From the NCBI GenBank assembly GCA_963785755.1, contig CAWAXG010000075.1:806001-870000 (forward strand): DNA of 64,000 nucleotides, in the 5' to 3' direction. The translations under genes were made by a program, and so were the position numbers. This DNA is from JACCXG01 sp963785755 (GTDB lineage: Bacteria; Acidobacteriota; Vicinamibacteria; Vicinamibacterales; 2-12-FULL-66-21). Each line of letters starts with the position of its first letter. Position 1 is the stretch's first letter. This document shows, piece after piece, positions 1-8,732 of this stretch. A model generated the notes under the pieces. That model saw only the letters and a program-made list of their open reading frames with translations. It searched no databases and was not told where the DNA came from.

Positions 1-1
1 A

Positions 2-1192
2 CGGGAGATCGAACGCCAGACCCAGGCCGAGCGTGAGCAAGCCGAGCGTGAGCGGGAGCGGCAGCAGGAGCAGGCCCAGCGCGCCCGGGAGCAGCAGCAG
101 GAACAGGCTCAGCGCGCCCGCGAACAGGCCCAGCGCGATCGGGAGCGGCAGCAGGAACAGGCCCAGCGCGCGCGGGAACAGCAACAGGAACAGGCCCAGC
201 GCGCCCGGGAGCAGCAGCAGGAACAGGCTCAGCGCGCCCGGGAACAAGCCGAGCGCGATCGCGAGCGTGCGCGGAACCAGCGGCGACCGTTCGTAGAAAC
301 CGAACGCACCACCCGGACGTTCCGTATCGGTACGGCCGGAGAGCTGTATCTCGCCAACATCGTCGGCGACATCACCATCTCGCGCGGCACCGGGAACGAA
401 GCACACGTGGAGATGATCAAAACGGCCCGCGGCACCACGACCGAAGAGGCCAAGGAAGCGCTCGGCCTCGTCACCATCGACATCGTCGAACGTCCGAATC
501 GCGCCGAGCTCAAAACGATTTATCCGGGGGGCGACGAAATGAGGCGGGGCAACCGCCGCAACGTCGATGTGTCGGTCGCGTTCAACGTCACCGTGCCGAC
601 CGGCACGCGCGTGCGGGCGAACTCGATCGCGGGCGCGTTGAGCGCCAAGGACGTCAAGGGTGACCTCGTGCTCAAGTCGGTCAGCGGCGCGGTCCGGCTC
701 GCCAACGGCGGCGGCACCAGCACCGCCGAATCGATCTCCGGCACCGTCGAGGTCGTGGAGACGGCATTCGACGGCGCGCTGTCCGCGTCGACCGCCAGCG
801 GATCCATCACCCTGCGCCGCGTGAAAGCGCGCCGGCTCGACACGCACTCGATCAGCGGCAGCCTGACCCTCGAGGATGTGGACAGCCAGACTGTCGACGC
901 CCAGACCGTGAGCGGAACCGTGCAGTTCAGCGGTACCCTGAGCCGGAATGGACGCTACGAGCTCAGCTCGCATTCCGGATCGCTCAATGTCGCCGTGGGC
1001 GGCGGCACCGGCTTCGCAGTCGAGGCCACGTCGTTCAGCGGATCGGTGCGGTCCGATTACACGTTCGATCAGCGCGATCGCGAGCCTGCGAAAGGGCGAA
1101 TGCACCGCTCGCTGCGCGGCGTCCACGGTGACGGCAGCGCCGTCCTCGAGCTGTCCACGTTCTCGGGGTCGATTAGCATTCTCAAGCGGTGA
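2..1192 (+). CDS. DUF4097-type beta-helical protein with repetitive coiled-coil N-terminus (5' partial)
   Basis: The frame is open from base 2 through the stop at 1190-1192, so the true start lies upstream of the window. About the first 90 residues are almost only Q, E, R and A in a degenerate QEQAQRAREQ pattern, which should form a long charged helix or coiled coil. From about residue 100 (FRIGTAGELYLANIVGDITI) the protein becomes a series of short beta-rich turns rich in SGS, VSGAV and SISGSL. These are typical of DUF4097/DUF4098 putative adhesin domains, which fold as a right-handed beta helix. No enzymatic motif is visible. In acidobacteria such proteins often lie near anti-sigma-factor genes, but that part would be outside the window. 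An ATG at 407 is internal to the frame and is not needed as a start. Confidence 0.75.
   Translation, partial: REIERQTQAEREQAERERERQQEQAQRAREQQQEQAQRAREQAQRDRERQQEQAQRAREQQQEQAQRAREQQQEQAQRAREQAERDRERARNQRRPFVETERTTRTFRIGTAGELYLANIVGDITISRGTGNEAHVEMIKTARGTTTEEAKEALGLVTIDIVERPNRAELKTIYPGGDEMRRGNRRNVDVSVAFNVTVPTGTRVRANSIAGALSAKDVKGDLVLKSVSGAVRLANGGGTSTAESISGTVEVVETAFDGALSASTASGSITLRRVKARRLDTHSISGSLTLEDVDSQTVDAQTVSGTVQFSGTLSRNGRYELSSHSGSLNVAVGGGTGFAVEATSFSGSVRSDYTFDQRDREPAKGRMHRSLRGVHGDGSAVLELSTFSGSISILKR
30..275 (+). repeat. In-frame tandem repeat coding the Q/E/R/A helix
   Basis: A stretch of 50 bp at 71-120 recurs unchanged at 191-240, exactly 120 bp later. Inside it a shorter unit of roughly 30 bp (cagcaggaacaggcccagcg and variants) repeats. 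All units keep the reading frame, so copy-number change would alter helix length by whole turns without breaking the protein. Confidence 0.8.
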
Positions 1193-1206
1193 CTGCCCGA
1201 TCTGTG

Positions 1207-1327
1207 TCGGGATCGGTGATCGGTGATCGGTGATCGGTGATCGGCTGATCGGTCAGGTTATCGGATCGATCAGGAATCGGCCAATCATGCAGGCTTTCGA
1301 TCCCCGATCGCCGATCACCGATCCCGA
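1207..1327. repeat. GATCGGT tandem array with inverted right arm
   Basis: Four to five copies of the 7-bp unit GATCGGT occupy 1211-1240. The 24 bp at 1207-1230 match the reverse complement of 1304-1327 at 23 of 24 positions, so the array could form a hairpin with a loop of about 73 bases. It is followed by a C-rich stretch (agccccaagccccagccccc) at 1330-1352. It lies between the DUF4097 gene and the next gene on the same strand and could act as a terminator or transcript stabiliser; that is inference. Confidence 0.7.
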
Positions 1328-1411
1328 CTCAGCCCCAAGCCCCAGCCCCCAGTCCCCTGTTCGTTCTACCGTTGAGTCGGCTGGAACGACCGGCTGCGCG
1401 GACTTCATGCG

Positions 1412-1417
1412 TATAAT
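1412..1417 (+). promoter_or_regulatory. Candidate -10 element (TATAAT)
   Basis: A perfect TATAAT lies about 50 bases upstream of the ATG at 1466, just downstream of the repeat array. No good -35 hexamer is visible at 16-18 bp spacing, so this is only a candidate promoter for the small exported protein. Confidence 0.35.
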
Positions 1418-1465
1418 GCGGAGAGGGTCGCTGTGACCTGGGTCGGTTTCGAGGAGACTACCGAT

Positions 1466-1957
1466 ATGAAGAAGCAGTGGGTTCTGGTCTGTGTCGTGGC
1501 GGGCGCGCTGTTGGGGAGTGACGCCTTCGCGCAGCACAAGGGTCCGAACCAGCAGCCTTCGACGGCTGCAGCCCCGACTGCCCCAGCGGGAGAACTGGCT
1601 CTTGGCAGCGTTCGGTTGCCGCGCGCGGTCACCGCGGATGGCAAACCGCTTCCTGCGGGCAGCTATCAGGTTCGGCTGACCGGCCAGGCATCGAAGCCCG
1701 ATGCCGTTGGTGCGACCGAAGAGCTGGAGCGCTGGGTCGAATTCGTGCGCGGCAAGGAAGTCGCCGGCCGCGAAGTGGTCACGATCGTCCCGCAGGCCGA
1801 GATCAAGATGGTCGTAAAGGATGCGCCTCCGCCGTCCGGCGGCTCGAAGGTCCAGGTCCTGCGCGGCAACGACTACCTGCGCGTCTGGATCAACCGCGCC
1901 GGCAACCACTATCTGGTGCACTTCCCGATCGCGGCGAAGGCGGCGCCGGCTCCGTAA
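1466..1957 (+). CDS. Small exported protein of unknown function
   Basis: A protein of 163 aa. The frame extends up to 1433, but the ATG at 1466 is preferred: GAGGAG lies at 1451-1456, and the product then starts MKKQWVLVCVVAGALLGSDA with a signal peptide cleaved after AFAQ. The mature part has a low-complexity P/A/T linker followed by a compact domain (LPAGSYQVRL near residue 70, EELERWVEFVRGKEVAGREV near 90, DYLRVWINRAGNHYLVHFPI near 145). No catalytic motif was recognised. Proteins of this type recur in acidobacterial genomes as hypothetical periplasmic proteins. The gene stands alone, bounded by repeat arrays on both sides. Confidence 0.8.
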   Translation: MKKQWVLVCVVAGALLGSDAFAQHKGPNQQPSTAAAPTAPAGELALGSVRLPRAVTADGKPLPAGSYQVRLTGQASKPDAVGATEELERWVEFVRGKEVAGREVVTIVPQAEIKMVVKDAPPPSGGSKVQVLRGNDYLRVWINRAGNHYLVHFPIAAKAAPAP

Positions 1958-1965
1958 GACGCCGT

Positions 1966-2112
1966 CGGTTCAAGGGTTCAAGAGTTCCGGGGTTCAGAGG
2001 TTCGGGTTCAGGGGGTTCAACGGTTCTCCGGTTCACGAGTTCAGGCGTTCAGTGAACCCTGAATTCGTGAACCCGAACTATTGAACTCCTGAACCCTTGA
2101 ACTCCTGAACTC
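1966..2112. repeat. GTTCAAGGG/TGAACCC inverted repeat array between convergent genes
   Basis: The space between two convergent stops is filled with a degenerate 9-10 bp word. It reads GTTCAnGGG on the left (ggttcaagggttcaagagtt) and TGAACyCCT on the right (tgaacccttgaactcctgaa). The switch is near 2050, around gttcagtgaaccc. The two halves are reverse complements at the level of the word, so the RNA from either strand could fold into a long imperfect hairpin. It probably serves both genes as a terminator. A related single-orientation stretch occurs at about 21050-21078. Confidence 0.75.
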
Positions 2113-2115
2113 GAG

Positions 2116-3792
2116 TCACACCGCCATCACATCGAACTGCTCGTGATGTAGATGCGCATCCGGTTTGATCGTGATGCGCTTGCCAATCGTCGATTCCAGA
2201 TCCCGCAACACCGCGCTCTCTTCCTCTTTCAGCGCCCGGGCAATGTCCGGATTGACCCGCAGGATGACCCCCTGACCGTCGAGGTCCGGCCCGATCTTCC
2301 GCATCTCGGTCAGAATCTCGTAGCAGATCGTGAACGCTGACTTGATCGACCCGGACCCGGAGCAGTACGGGCACGGCTCGGTCAGCTGGCGCTCCAGGCT
2401 CTGTTTCACGCGCTTGCGCGTGACGATCACCAGTCCGAAGTCGGAGACCTGCAGCGCCTTGGACGGCGACCGATCGCGCCGCAGCTCCTTCTCCACTTCC
2501 TGAAAGACCTTCTGGCGGTTCTTCTTCTCCTCCATGTCGATGAGATCGAGCACGATGATCCCACCGAGATCGCGCAGCCGGATCTGCCGCACGATTTCCT
2601 TCACCGCCTCCAGGTTGGTCTTGACGATCGTGTCCTCGAGCCGGCCGGTCCGCTTGCCGACGTAGCGCCCGGTGTTGACGTCGATGGCGACGAGCGCCTC
2701 GGTCTGGTTGATGACCAGATAACCGCCCGACTTCAGCCACACCTTGCTGCGCAGCGCCTTGTCGATTTCTCCCTGGACGCCGTACTCCTCGAGGATCGGG
2801 AAGCTCTTCGTGTAGAGCTTCACCCGCGGCACCAGCGCCGGCATCATCCGCTCGACCAGCGCGACCACGCGGCGGTACTCCTGCTCGTCGTCGATGCGGA
2901 TCGCGGAGTAGTCCTCGGTGAGGAGGTCGCGGAGCAGCTTGGTGACCAGGCTCTGCTCCTGGAAGAGCACGGCGGGCGACCGCCGCGCCTCCATCTTCTG
3001 CCGGATGTCCGTCCAGATCTGATGGAAGTAGGAGAGGTCGGAGACGATGTCCTCGTCCGAGCGGCCGGCGGCGGCGGTGCGGATGATGACGCCGCCGATG
3101 AAGCCATGGCTCTCGCGGAACGACTTCACGATCCCGCGCAGCCGGGCGCGCTCCTCCCTCGATTCGATCTTTCGTGACACGCCGACGTGGTCGACGGTCG
3201 GCATGAAGACGAGGAACCGGCCCGGCATCGTGACGTGCGAGGTCAGGCGCGCGCCCTTCGTGCCGAGCGGCTCCTTGACGACCTGGACCAGCACCTCCTG
3301 GCCCTCTTTCAGCAGGTCTTCGATCTTGGCTTCCGGCCGGTCGCGGTCGTCGCGCGTGCGGGCCCCGGCCGCATCGCGGTCGCGGCTGCGGCGTTCCACC
3401 TGTACCGGCGCGGCAGGCGCGACCGCCTCTTCGACGGCGGCGACGGCGGCCGACGCGCGGGCTTCGATGTCGTTGGCGAGCCCGGCTACTGCGGCAGGGA
3501 GCGGCGCCGGCTCTGGCGCCTCGTCCTCGTCGTCGCCGGCCTCGAGCCGGTCGAACTCCTCGACGGTATTGACGACTTCGGTGACGTAGAGAAACGCGTC
3601 CCGTTCGAGGCCGATGTCAACGAAGGAGGACTGCATGCCAGGGAGGACCTTGGAGACCCGCCCCTTGTAGATGTTGCCGACGACTCCGCGCGACCGCTCG
3701 CGCTCGATGAAGATCTCGACGACCTGATCGTCCTCGAGGATGGCGACCCGCGTATCGTGGTCGCCAGAGGAGATGATCATCTCCTTGTTCAT
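2116..3792 (-). CDS. rng: Ribonuclease G/E family endoribonuclease
   Basis: A protein of 558 aa. It cleaves single-stranded AU-rich RNA in rRNA processing and mRNA decay in the cytoplasm. The start at 3792 (MNKEMIISSG) is preferred to the upstream frame start because GGAG lies 8 bases before it and the family begins at this point. An S1-like RNA-binding region (IYKGRVSKVLPGMQSSFVDI) at about residues 42-120 is interrupted by an acidic/Ala-rich insert at about 75-160. The catalytic DNase I-like domain carries the two metal-binding aspartates in AIDVNTG (about 371) and LDLIDMEEKK (about 414). The zinc-link CPYCSGSG is at about 472. No RNase E-like C-terminal scaffold is present, so RNase G is the better label. 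A cafA-type gene next to mre/rodA genes is a common bacterial arrangement. Confidence 0.93.
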   Translation of the reverse strand: MNKEMIISSGDHDTRVAILEDDQVVEIFIERERSRGVVGNIYKGRVSKVLPGMQSSFVDIGLERDAFLYVTEVVNTVEEFDRLEAGDDEDEAPEPAPLPAAVAGLANDIEARASAAVAAVEEAVAPAAPVQVERRSRDRDAAGARTRDDRDRPEAKIEDLLKEGQEVLVQVVKEPLGTKGARLTSHVTMPGRFLVFMPTVDHVGVSRKIESREERARLRGIVKSFRESHGFIGGVIIRTAAAGRSDEDIVSDLSYFHQIWTDIRQKMEARRSPAVLFQEQSLVTKLLRDLLTEDYSAIRIDDEQEYRRVVALVERMMPALVPRVKLYTKSFPILEEYGVQGEIDKALRSKVWLKSGGYLVINQTEALVAIDVNTGRYVGKRTGRLEDTIVKTNLEAVKEIVRQIRLRDLGGIIVLDLIDMEEKKNRQKVFQEVEKELRRDRSPSKALQVSDFGLVIVTRKRVKQSLERQLTEPCPYCSGSGSIKSAFTICYEILTEMRKIGPDLDGQGVILRVNPDIARALKEEESAVLRDLESTIGKRITIKPDAHLHHEQFDVMAV

Positions 3793-3988
3793 GGATGAAA
3801 CTCCGCTGGTGTGCGGAAGCGGGGACAACCTCGGCGCGCGCGCGCAGCAGCCCGGGCAGGCCGGCCACAAGGCCGGCGCGCTGCCACATTGTCGCGGCGA
3901 TGATCGAAACGATCATGAAAAGCATGCCAAGGGCGTCCATGTCTCCCACTTCCCGAAAAAGCTCAGAAGCCGCGTCCGGGCGCCGGCT

Positions 3989-5098
3989 TCAGTTGGTGAA
4001 CCGCCGCATCCTGACGTTCAGGATGAGGCCGAAGGCCGCGAGGGTCGCGATCAGCGACGACCCTCCATAGCTCATGAGCGGGAGCGTCAGGCCTTTGACC
4101 GGCGCGAGGCCGGCGGACATGGTGATGTTATAGATCACTTGGAACGTAAACCCGGCAATGATTCCTCCGACGAGGTACGCACCGATGCGGTCCTTGGCCA
4201 GCCGGGCCGCCTCGAGCGCTCGCAGAATCACGAACAGATAGAGCCCGAGCGCCACCAGGACGCCCACGAACCCGTGCTCCTCCGCGAGCACTGAAAAGAT
4301 GAAATCGTTGTGCGCCACAGGCAGGAACTTGTACTGACCCTGGGTCCCCTTCAGGAAGCCTTTGCCCGTCAGTCCGCCAGACCCCACGGTAATCCGGGCC
4401 TGTATCGGCTGGTAGCCGGCGCCGCGCGGATCCTGCGCCGGATCGAGAAAGATCACGATCCGGGACTTCTGGTAGTCCTTGAGCGCGTAGTTCCAGGCAA
4501 TCGGGGCGAGCAGGATGGCGATGCCGACCGCGATCGCCAGGAGCCGCAGGCGAAGACCGGCGAGGTAGGCGATCCCCAGGTAGACCGGCACCAGCGTCAC
4601 GGCGGTCCCGAGATCCGGCTGCTTCCCGATCAGCAGGAACGGCACCAGCGCGAAGATGCCGCCGATCGCCAGATCGGACGTGTTCCGCGCGCCGCGTCGG
4701 TTCTCGCCGAAGAACATCGCGAGGATGAGCGCCAGCGTAATACGCGCGAACTCCGAGGGCTGCAGCTTGAACGGACCGATCTCGATCCAGCGCTGGGCGC
4801 CGCCGGCGCTGTCGCCGCCGACCAGCACGAAGACGAGCAGCGCCAGCAGGCCGCCATAGATCAGCAGCGAATGCTCGGCGAGCGCGCGGTAGTCAATCGT
4901 CAGGCAGATGAGCAGGGCGATGCCGCCCAGGCCGAGCGCGTAGAGCTGCGTCCAGAACTCACGGCCGGCATAGCCGGAGCCGTCGGGCATCAGCCGGTAC
5001 GTCGTGCTGTAGATCATCGCCACGCCGATGCCGGCGAGCGTCAACACGGCCCCGAGCAGGAGCCAGTCGATGTGGAAATACAGACGGCGTTCGAACAT
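3989..5098 (-). CDS. rodA: Rod-shape SEDS peptidoglycan glycosyltransferase RodA
   Basis: A protein of 369 aa with about ten membrane segments. It polymerises lipid II into glycan strands in the elongasome, working with the class B PBP encoded just upstream. Family signatures are present: LQPSEFARITLALILAMFF (about 130), PDLGTAVTLVPVYLGIAYL (about 165), and the C-terminal KGLTLPLMSYGGSSLIATL (about 340), which is the classical FtsW/RodA/SpoVE signature. Length is usual for RodA. It lies 59 bp downstream of mrdA on the same strand, and rng follows after 196 bp. In that 196-bp gap nothing supportable was seen. Confidence 0.95.
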   Translation of the reverse strand: MFERRLYFHIDWLLLGAVLTLAGIGVAMIYSTTYRLMPDGSGYAGREFWTQLYALGLGGIALLICLTIDYRALAEHSLLIYGGLLALLVFVLVGGDSAGGAQRWIEIGPFKLQPSEFARITLALILAMFFGENRRGARNTSDLAIGGIFALVPFLLIGKQPDLGTAVTLVPVYLGIAYLAGLRLRLLAIAVGIAILLAPIAWNYALKDYQKSRIVIFLDPAQDPRGAGYQPIQARITVGSGGLTGKGFLKGTQGQYKFLPVAHNDFIFSVLAEEHGFVGVLVALGLYLFVILRALEAARLAKDRIGAYLVGGIIAGFTFQVIYNITMSAGLAPVKGLTLPLMSYGGSSLIATLAAFGLILNVRMRRFTN

Positions 5099-5157
5099 TG
5101 CTACCTTCGCGCGGCTAGGGCCGCGCCCGGACGGCGTTCATCTCCACGCGCGGCGCG

Positions 5158-7092
5158 TCATCGCTGCACCGCGGCGGCGGTCGCCGGCTGCGGACCCGCA
5201 GCGGTGGCAACCACGGTGCCCGGTGCTTGTGGCTTCTGCAGCACGGGGAGCGGTTTGCCTTCCTTCTTCGCGTAGTACGTCTCGATGATGTGCTTCGCTA
5301 TTGAGGCGCCGTAGTATCCGTGCTCGGCGTGCTCGGCGAAAATCACGCCGGCCAGTACCGGTTTGTCGCGCGGCACCATGAACACGAACCAGCCGTGGTC
5401 GCGCGCTTCGCGTCGTCCGGACAAGCGCTTCTGGTTCTCGAGCGACATGTTGGGCTGCGCCGTCCCGGTCTTGCCCGAGACATCGCGTCCGTCGATTCGA
5501 GCGCGGCCGGCGGTGCCCGCGCCGTTGACCGCGAGCCACAGGCCGTCGTGGACCGCCTTTATCGTCGACGGCTTCATCTTCGCGGTCGACTGCGGCGGCG
5601 GCGGCGGCGCGGTCTGCCAGCCGCGGCCTTCGTCGATGGCCTTGAACACGTGCGGCGTGTAGCGCGTCCCGCCGTTGGCGAGCGTCATCATCATGACCGC
5701 GAGCGAGAGCGGTGTCACGTTCACCTGGCCCTGCCCGATGGCCACCGAAATGGTCTCACCCAGGTACCACTTGTCCTTCATCACCCGGCGCTTCCACTCG
5801 CTCGAAGGAACGAGGCCGCGGACTTCGTTGGGCAGGTCGATGTTGTTCTTCTCGCCCATGCCCAGCAACGATGCCCATTTGTGAATGTTGTCGACGCCGA
5901 GCATGCTGCCCAGCGTGTAGAAGTACACGTTGCACGATTGCTCGATGGCGCGGCGCATGTTGACCGTGCCATGGCCGTTCTTGTTCCAGCACGCGAAGCG
6001 CCGGCCGTAGAACGTCGCGCCGCCGGGACAGTAGACGCTGTAGTCCGGTGTGACGAGCCCTTCTTCGAGCGCGGCCGTCGCCACGACCAGCTTGAACGTC
6101 GACCCTGGCGAGTAGGTGCCCTGAAGAGCGCGGTTCTGCAGCGGCTTGAGCTTGTCGTCGCGGAGCGACGACCAGGTCGCGCTGTCGATGCCGACCGCGA
6201 ACTTGTTGGGATCGTAGGCGGGGAGGCTGACGAGGGTCAGCACTTCGCCGGTGTTCGGATCCAGCACCACCGCCGCGCCGTTGTAGCCCTCGCCGCTGTG
6301 GACCTCGCCGAAATGACGGAAGCCGTCCTCGGCGGCCTTCTGGAGATCGCCATCGATCGTCAATTGCACGCGCCGGCCTTCTGACGGCGGGTCCTCGCGC
6401 AGCAGCCTGATCTCCCGGCCGAGGCTGTTCACGATCACTTCTCGATTGCCATCGGTCCCCATCAACACGCGGTTCAGTGCCTTCTCGACGCCGGCGTGCC
6501 CGACCATGGCGCCGCTCTCGATGCCGCCGTAATCCTCGGTTTTGAGCTGCGCTTCGGTCACTTCCCCGACGTAGCCGAACAAGTGCGCCGCCATGTCGGC
6601 TGTCGGATAGCGGCGCGTCGGCACTTCCTGGCGGATGATGCCGGGCAATTCAGCCTTGCGGGCGTGGAAGGCGATCACCTGCTCGGGCGTCGCGTTCTCG
6701 ATCAGCACGATCGGACGGTAGCTCGGCTCCCGGCGCTTGCGCTGAACGGTCTCGCGCATCGCCGCTTCGTCGGCGCCGGTCGCGAGCGCCAGCGTGTGCA
6801 GCGTCCCTTCGAGATCTTTCGACTGTTCCCGGACCAGTGCGATGTTGTAGGTGTTTTGATTCTCGACGAGAATCTTGCCGTTCCGATCGAACAGGACGCC
6901 GCGCGGCGCCGGCAGGGGCAGCTTGCGCAGCTGATTCTCCTCCGCCATCTGGCGGAACTTTTCATGGTGGGCGATCTGGAACACCCAGAAGGCGACGGCC
7001 AGCGTCGCGAATACCACCGCGACGATGATTTGCAGCGCTGACAGACGGACGGTCAGGCTGCGTCGATCGTCGGTCATCATCCCAAGAGCCAT
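5158..7092 (-). CDS. mrdA: Penicillin-binding protein 2, elongasome transpeptidase
   Basis: A protein of 644 aa. It cross-links peptidoglycan side chains in the periplasm during elongation and is the partner of RodA. It has one N-terminal membrane anchor (about residues 20-42), a PBP dimerisation region starting near LPLPAPRGVLFDRNGKIL (residues 58-75), and a transpeptidase domain. All three active-site motifs are present: STFK (serine near 329), SCN in EQSCNVYF (about 385) and KTG in SGKTGTAQ (about 538). The C-terminus is a short P/A-rich tail. The start could also be Met5 or Met6 (MTDDRRS). Confidence 0.95.
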   Translation of the reverse strand: MALGMMTDDRRSLTVRLSALQIIVAVVFATLAVAFWVFQIAHHEKFRQMAEENQLRKLPLPAPRGVLFDRNGKILVENQNTYNIALVREQSKDLEGTLHTLALATGADEAAMRETVQRKRREPSYRPIVLIENATPEQVIAFHARKAELPGIIRQEVPTRRYPTADMAAHLFGYVGEVTEAQLKTEDYGGIESGAMVGHAGVEKALNRVLMGTDGNREVIVNSLGREIRLLREDPPSEGRRVQLTIDGDLQKAAEDGFRHFGEVHSGEGYNGAAVVLDPNTGEVLTLVSLPAYDPNKFAVGIDSATWSSLRDDKLKPLQNRALQGTYSPGSTFKLVVATAALEEGLVTPDYSVYCPGGATFYGRRFACWNKNGHGTVNMRRAIEQSCNVYFYTLGSMLGVDNIHKWASLLGMGEKNNIDLPNEVRGLVPSSEWKRRVMKDKWYLGETISVAIGQGQVNVTPLSLAVMMMTLANGGTRYTPHVFKAIDEGRGWQTAPPPPPQSTAKMKPSTIKAVHDGLWLAVNGAGTAGRARIDGRDVSGKTGTAQPNMSLENQKRLSGRREARDHGWFVFMVPRDKPVLAGVIFAEHAEHGYYGASIAKHIIETYYAKKEGKPLPVLQKPQAPGTVVATAAGPQPATAAAVQR

Positions 7093-7223
7093 AGGTCAAA
7101 AATCAATTGTAAGGCCGGGCCGTGGTCTTCGGAGAGATCCGGTTCCTTCGAATTGCCAGAATTGCCGAAAACGGCACACTGCCCCTCGGGAGCCTGTCTC
7201 GCCGGAGCCTTGGCGGAGACGGG

Positions 7224-7727
7224 CTAATACCGCCCCCGCCTGGCCCGCCGGCGCTGCAGCAGACCCGGCCCGCGCTCGACAATGACGAAGGCCGTCAGCC
7301 CGACTGTCGCGTTGATGACCGCCTGCGTCAGCACGGCGGGATATTGCAGGCTGAAGCCGCGGACCTCGATGAGCGCATAGAGCCCCTGGAAACAGAGCTC
7401 ATGCACGACCGAGGCCCCGACGAACATCACGAACCGGGGCAGCGGCTGAGCCACGATGAAGTGCGCGCCCAGCAGCCCTGAAATGAACCCGATGATCGTC
7501 TTCGCCAGGCTGCCGATTCCAACCACGCCGCCTGCCAGCGCGTCCTGGGCCAGGCCCCCTATCGTTCCCGCGAACAGGCCCGTCACCGGGCCGAACATCA
7601 ACGCGGCGTACACGACCGCCACGACCACCAGATTCACCATCCGGGCGCCGCCCATGGTGAGACCCGAGATCGTTGTCTGGAGCGCCAACGCTCCAGTGAG
7701 CAGCAGCAACACGCCCAGCGCCTTCAT
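7224..7727 (-). CDS. mreD: Rod shape-determining protein MreD
   Basis: A protein of 167 aa, strongly hydrophobic, with five or six predicted membrane segments and a basic C-terminus (RRRARRGRY). MreD is an inner-membrane elongasome component that bridges MreC and the RodA/PBP2 pair. Identification rests on hydrophobicity, length, weak family features (GLFAGTIGGLAQDAL) and position. The ATG overlaps the mreC stop (ATGA at 7724-7727), indicating translational coupling. A 131-bp gap separates it from mrdA. Confidence 0.88.
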   Translation of the reverse strand: MKALGVLLLLTGALALQTTISGLTMGGARMVNLVVVAVVYAALMFGPVTGLFAGTIGGLAQDALAGGVVGIGSLAKTIIGFISGLLGAHFIVAQPLPRFVMFVGASVVHELCFQGLYALIEVRGFSLQYPAVLTQAVINATVGLTAFVIVERGPGLLQRRRARRGRY

Positions 7728-8611
7728 TTCGCCGGGGCGCCGGACGCCGGGGCCTGTGCGGAAATCGCGGAACGCGGTTCGCGCAGCACGACGATGACCT
7801 CGTCCAGGGCCCTGAAGTCGATCATCGGCCTGACGGTTATCGTCCGGTAGAGCTGGCTCCCCCGCTCGGACGTTTCGACCCGGCCGATGTTGAAGCCCTT
7901 TGGATGGATGCCATCGGCGCCGGAGGTGACAACGAGGTCCCCCGGCTCGACGTCCGCCAGGTTGGAGACCAGTTCCATCTTCAGCGGCGGATCCCCTCGC
8001 GACCCGACCACCATGCCGCCAGCCCGGGTGCGCTCGGTGACCGCGCCCGCCGCGGCGTTCTCGTCGATGATCAGCTGAACGCGGGCCGCATTCGCCGCGA
8101 CGGGACGAATGATCCGGCCGATGATGCCGCCCGACGCCATGACGGCCATGTTCTCCATCACGCCGTCGGATGAACCTCGATCGATCGTGATCGTCAGCAT
8201 CCCCGCTTCGGCATATCCGGCGATGACTTCGGCGGCCAGCATCGGCACGGTCAGCGCCGGCTTGAGGTCGAGCAGCGCCTGCAGGCGCTCGGATTTCTGC
8301 GCGAGCGTCCGCTGCTCCTGTAATCGGACCTCGAGCTCCGCCACCCGCCGGCGCAGGTCCTCGTTTTCCGTGCGCGCCCCCCGAAGATAGGCGTAATTGA
8401 ACCAGGTGTCGTGCAACCCGCGCACGACGCCGGCCGTCCCCTGCTGCACGCGCGCAAACGCGCCGAAGGTGACCGACTCGAGCACCGGGACGCCGCTTCG
8501 TGACTGCACCTGCGTGGAGATCAGGATCACGTGTCCGACGACCACTGCCAGGAACAGCAGGCCTGTCCTCGGTCTCGCTCCGGTCGTGGTCCGCTGAATG
8601 TTGTCGAGCAC
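7724..8611 (-). CDS. mreC: Rod shape-determining protein MreC
   Basis: A protein of 295 aa. It is a periplasmic elongasome scaffold with one N-terminal membrane helix (about residues 17-33), a coiled coil at about 80-112 (RTENEDLRRRVAELEVRLQE) and two beta-barrel lobes. Typical MreC sequences are IDRGSSDGVMENMAVMASGG (about 145) and GDLVVTSGADGIHPKGFNIG (about 225). The GTG start at 8611 sits 121 bp after mreB. The final residues (SAQAPASGAPAK) are a short low-complexity tail. Confidence 0.93.
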   Translation of the reverse strand: MLDNIQRTTTGARPRTGLLFLAVVVGHVILISTQVQSRSGVPVLESVTFGAFARVQQGTAGVVRGLHDTWFNYAYLRGARTENEDLRRRVAELEVRLQEQRTLAQKSERLQALLDLKPALTVPMLAAEVIAGYAEAGMLTITIDRGSSDGVMENMAVMASGGIIGRIIRPVAANAARVQLIIDENAAAGAVTERTRAGGMVVGSRGDPPLKMELVSNLADVEPGDLVVTSGADGIHPKGFNIGRVETSERGSQLYRTITVRPMIDFRALDEVIVVLREPRSAISAQAPASGAPAK

Positions 8612-8732
8612 AGAGGTACTAACGTTTTTAGGCTCAGAACGGCGAAATTTGGCACGATTGCCGGGCGGCGGCCCTTATTCGCGCGAGCCCAGCAAGATTC
8701 CTTCCAGCTGCCGGCACTCTGCGCTCGATCAC

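Noticed and set aside
3617..3949. A minus-strand frame starting MGDMDALGMLFMIVSIIAAT upstream of rng, possibly a small membrane protein.
   Set aside because: The hydrophobic start is short, it then runs out of frame through the rng gene, and the ribosome-binding site evidence favours rng itself. A short protein is not excluded but not supported.
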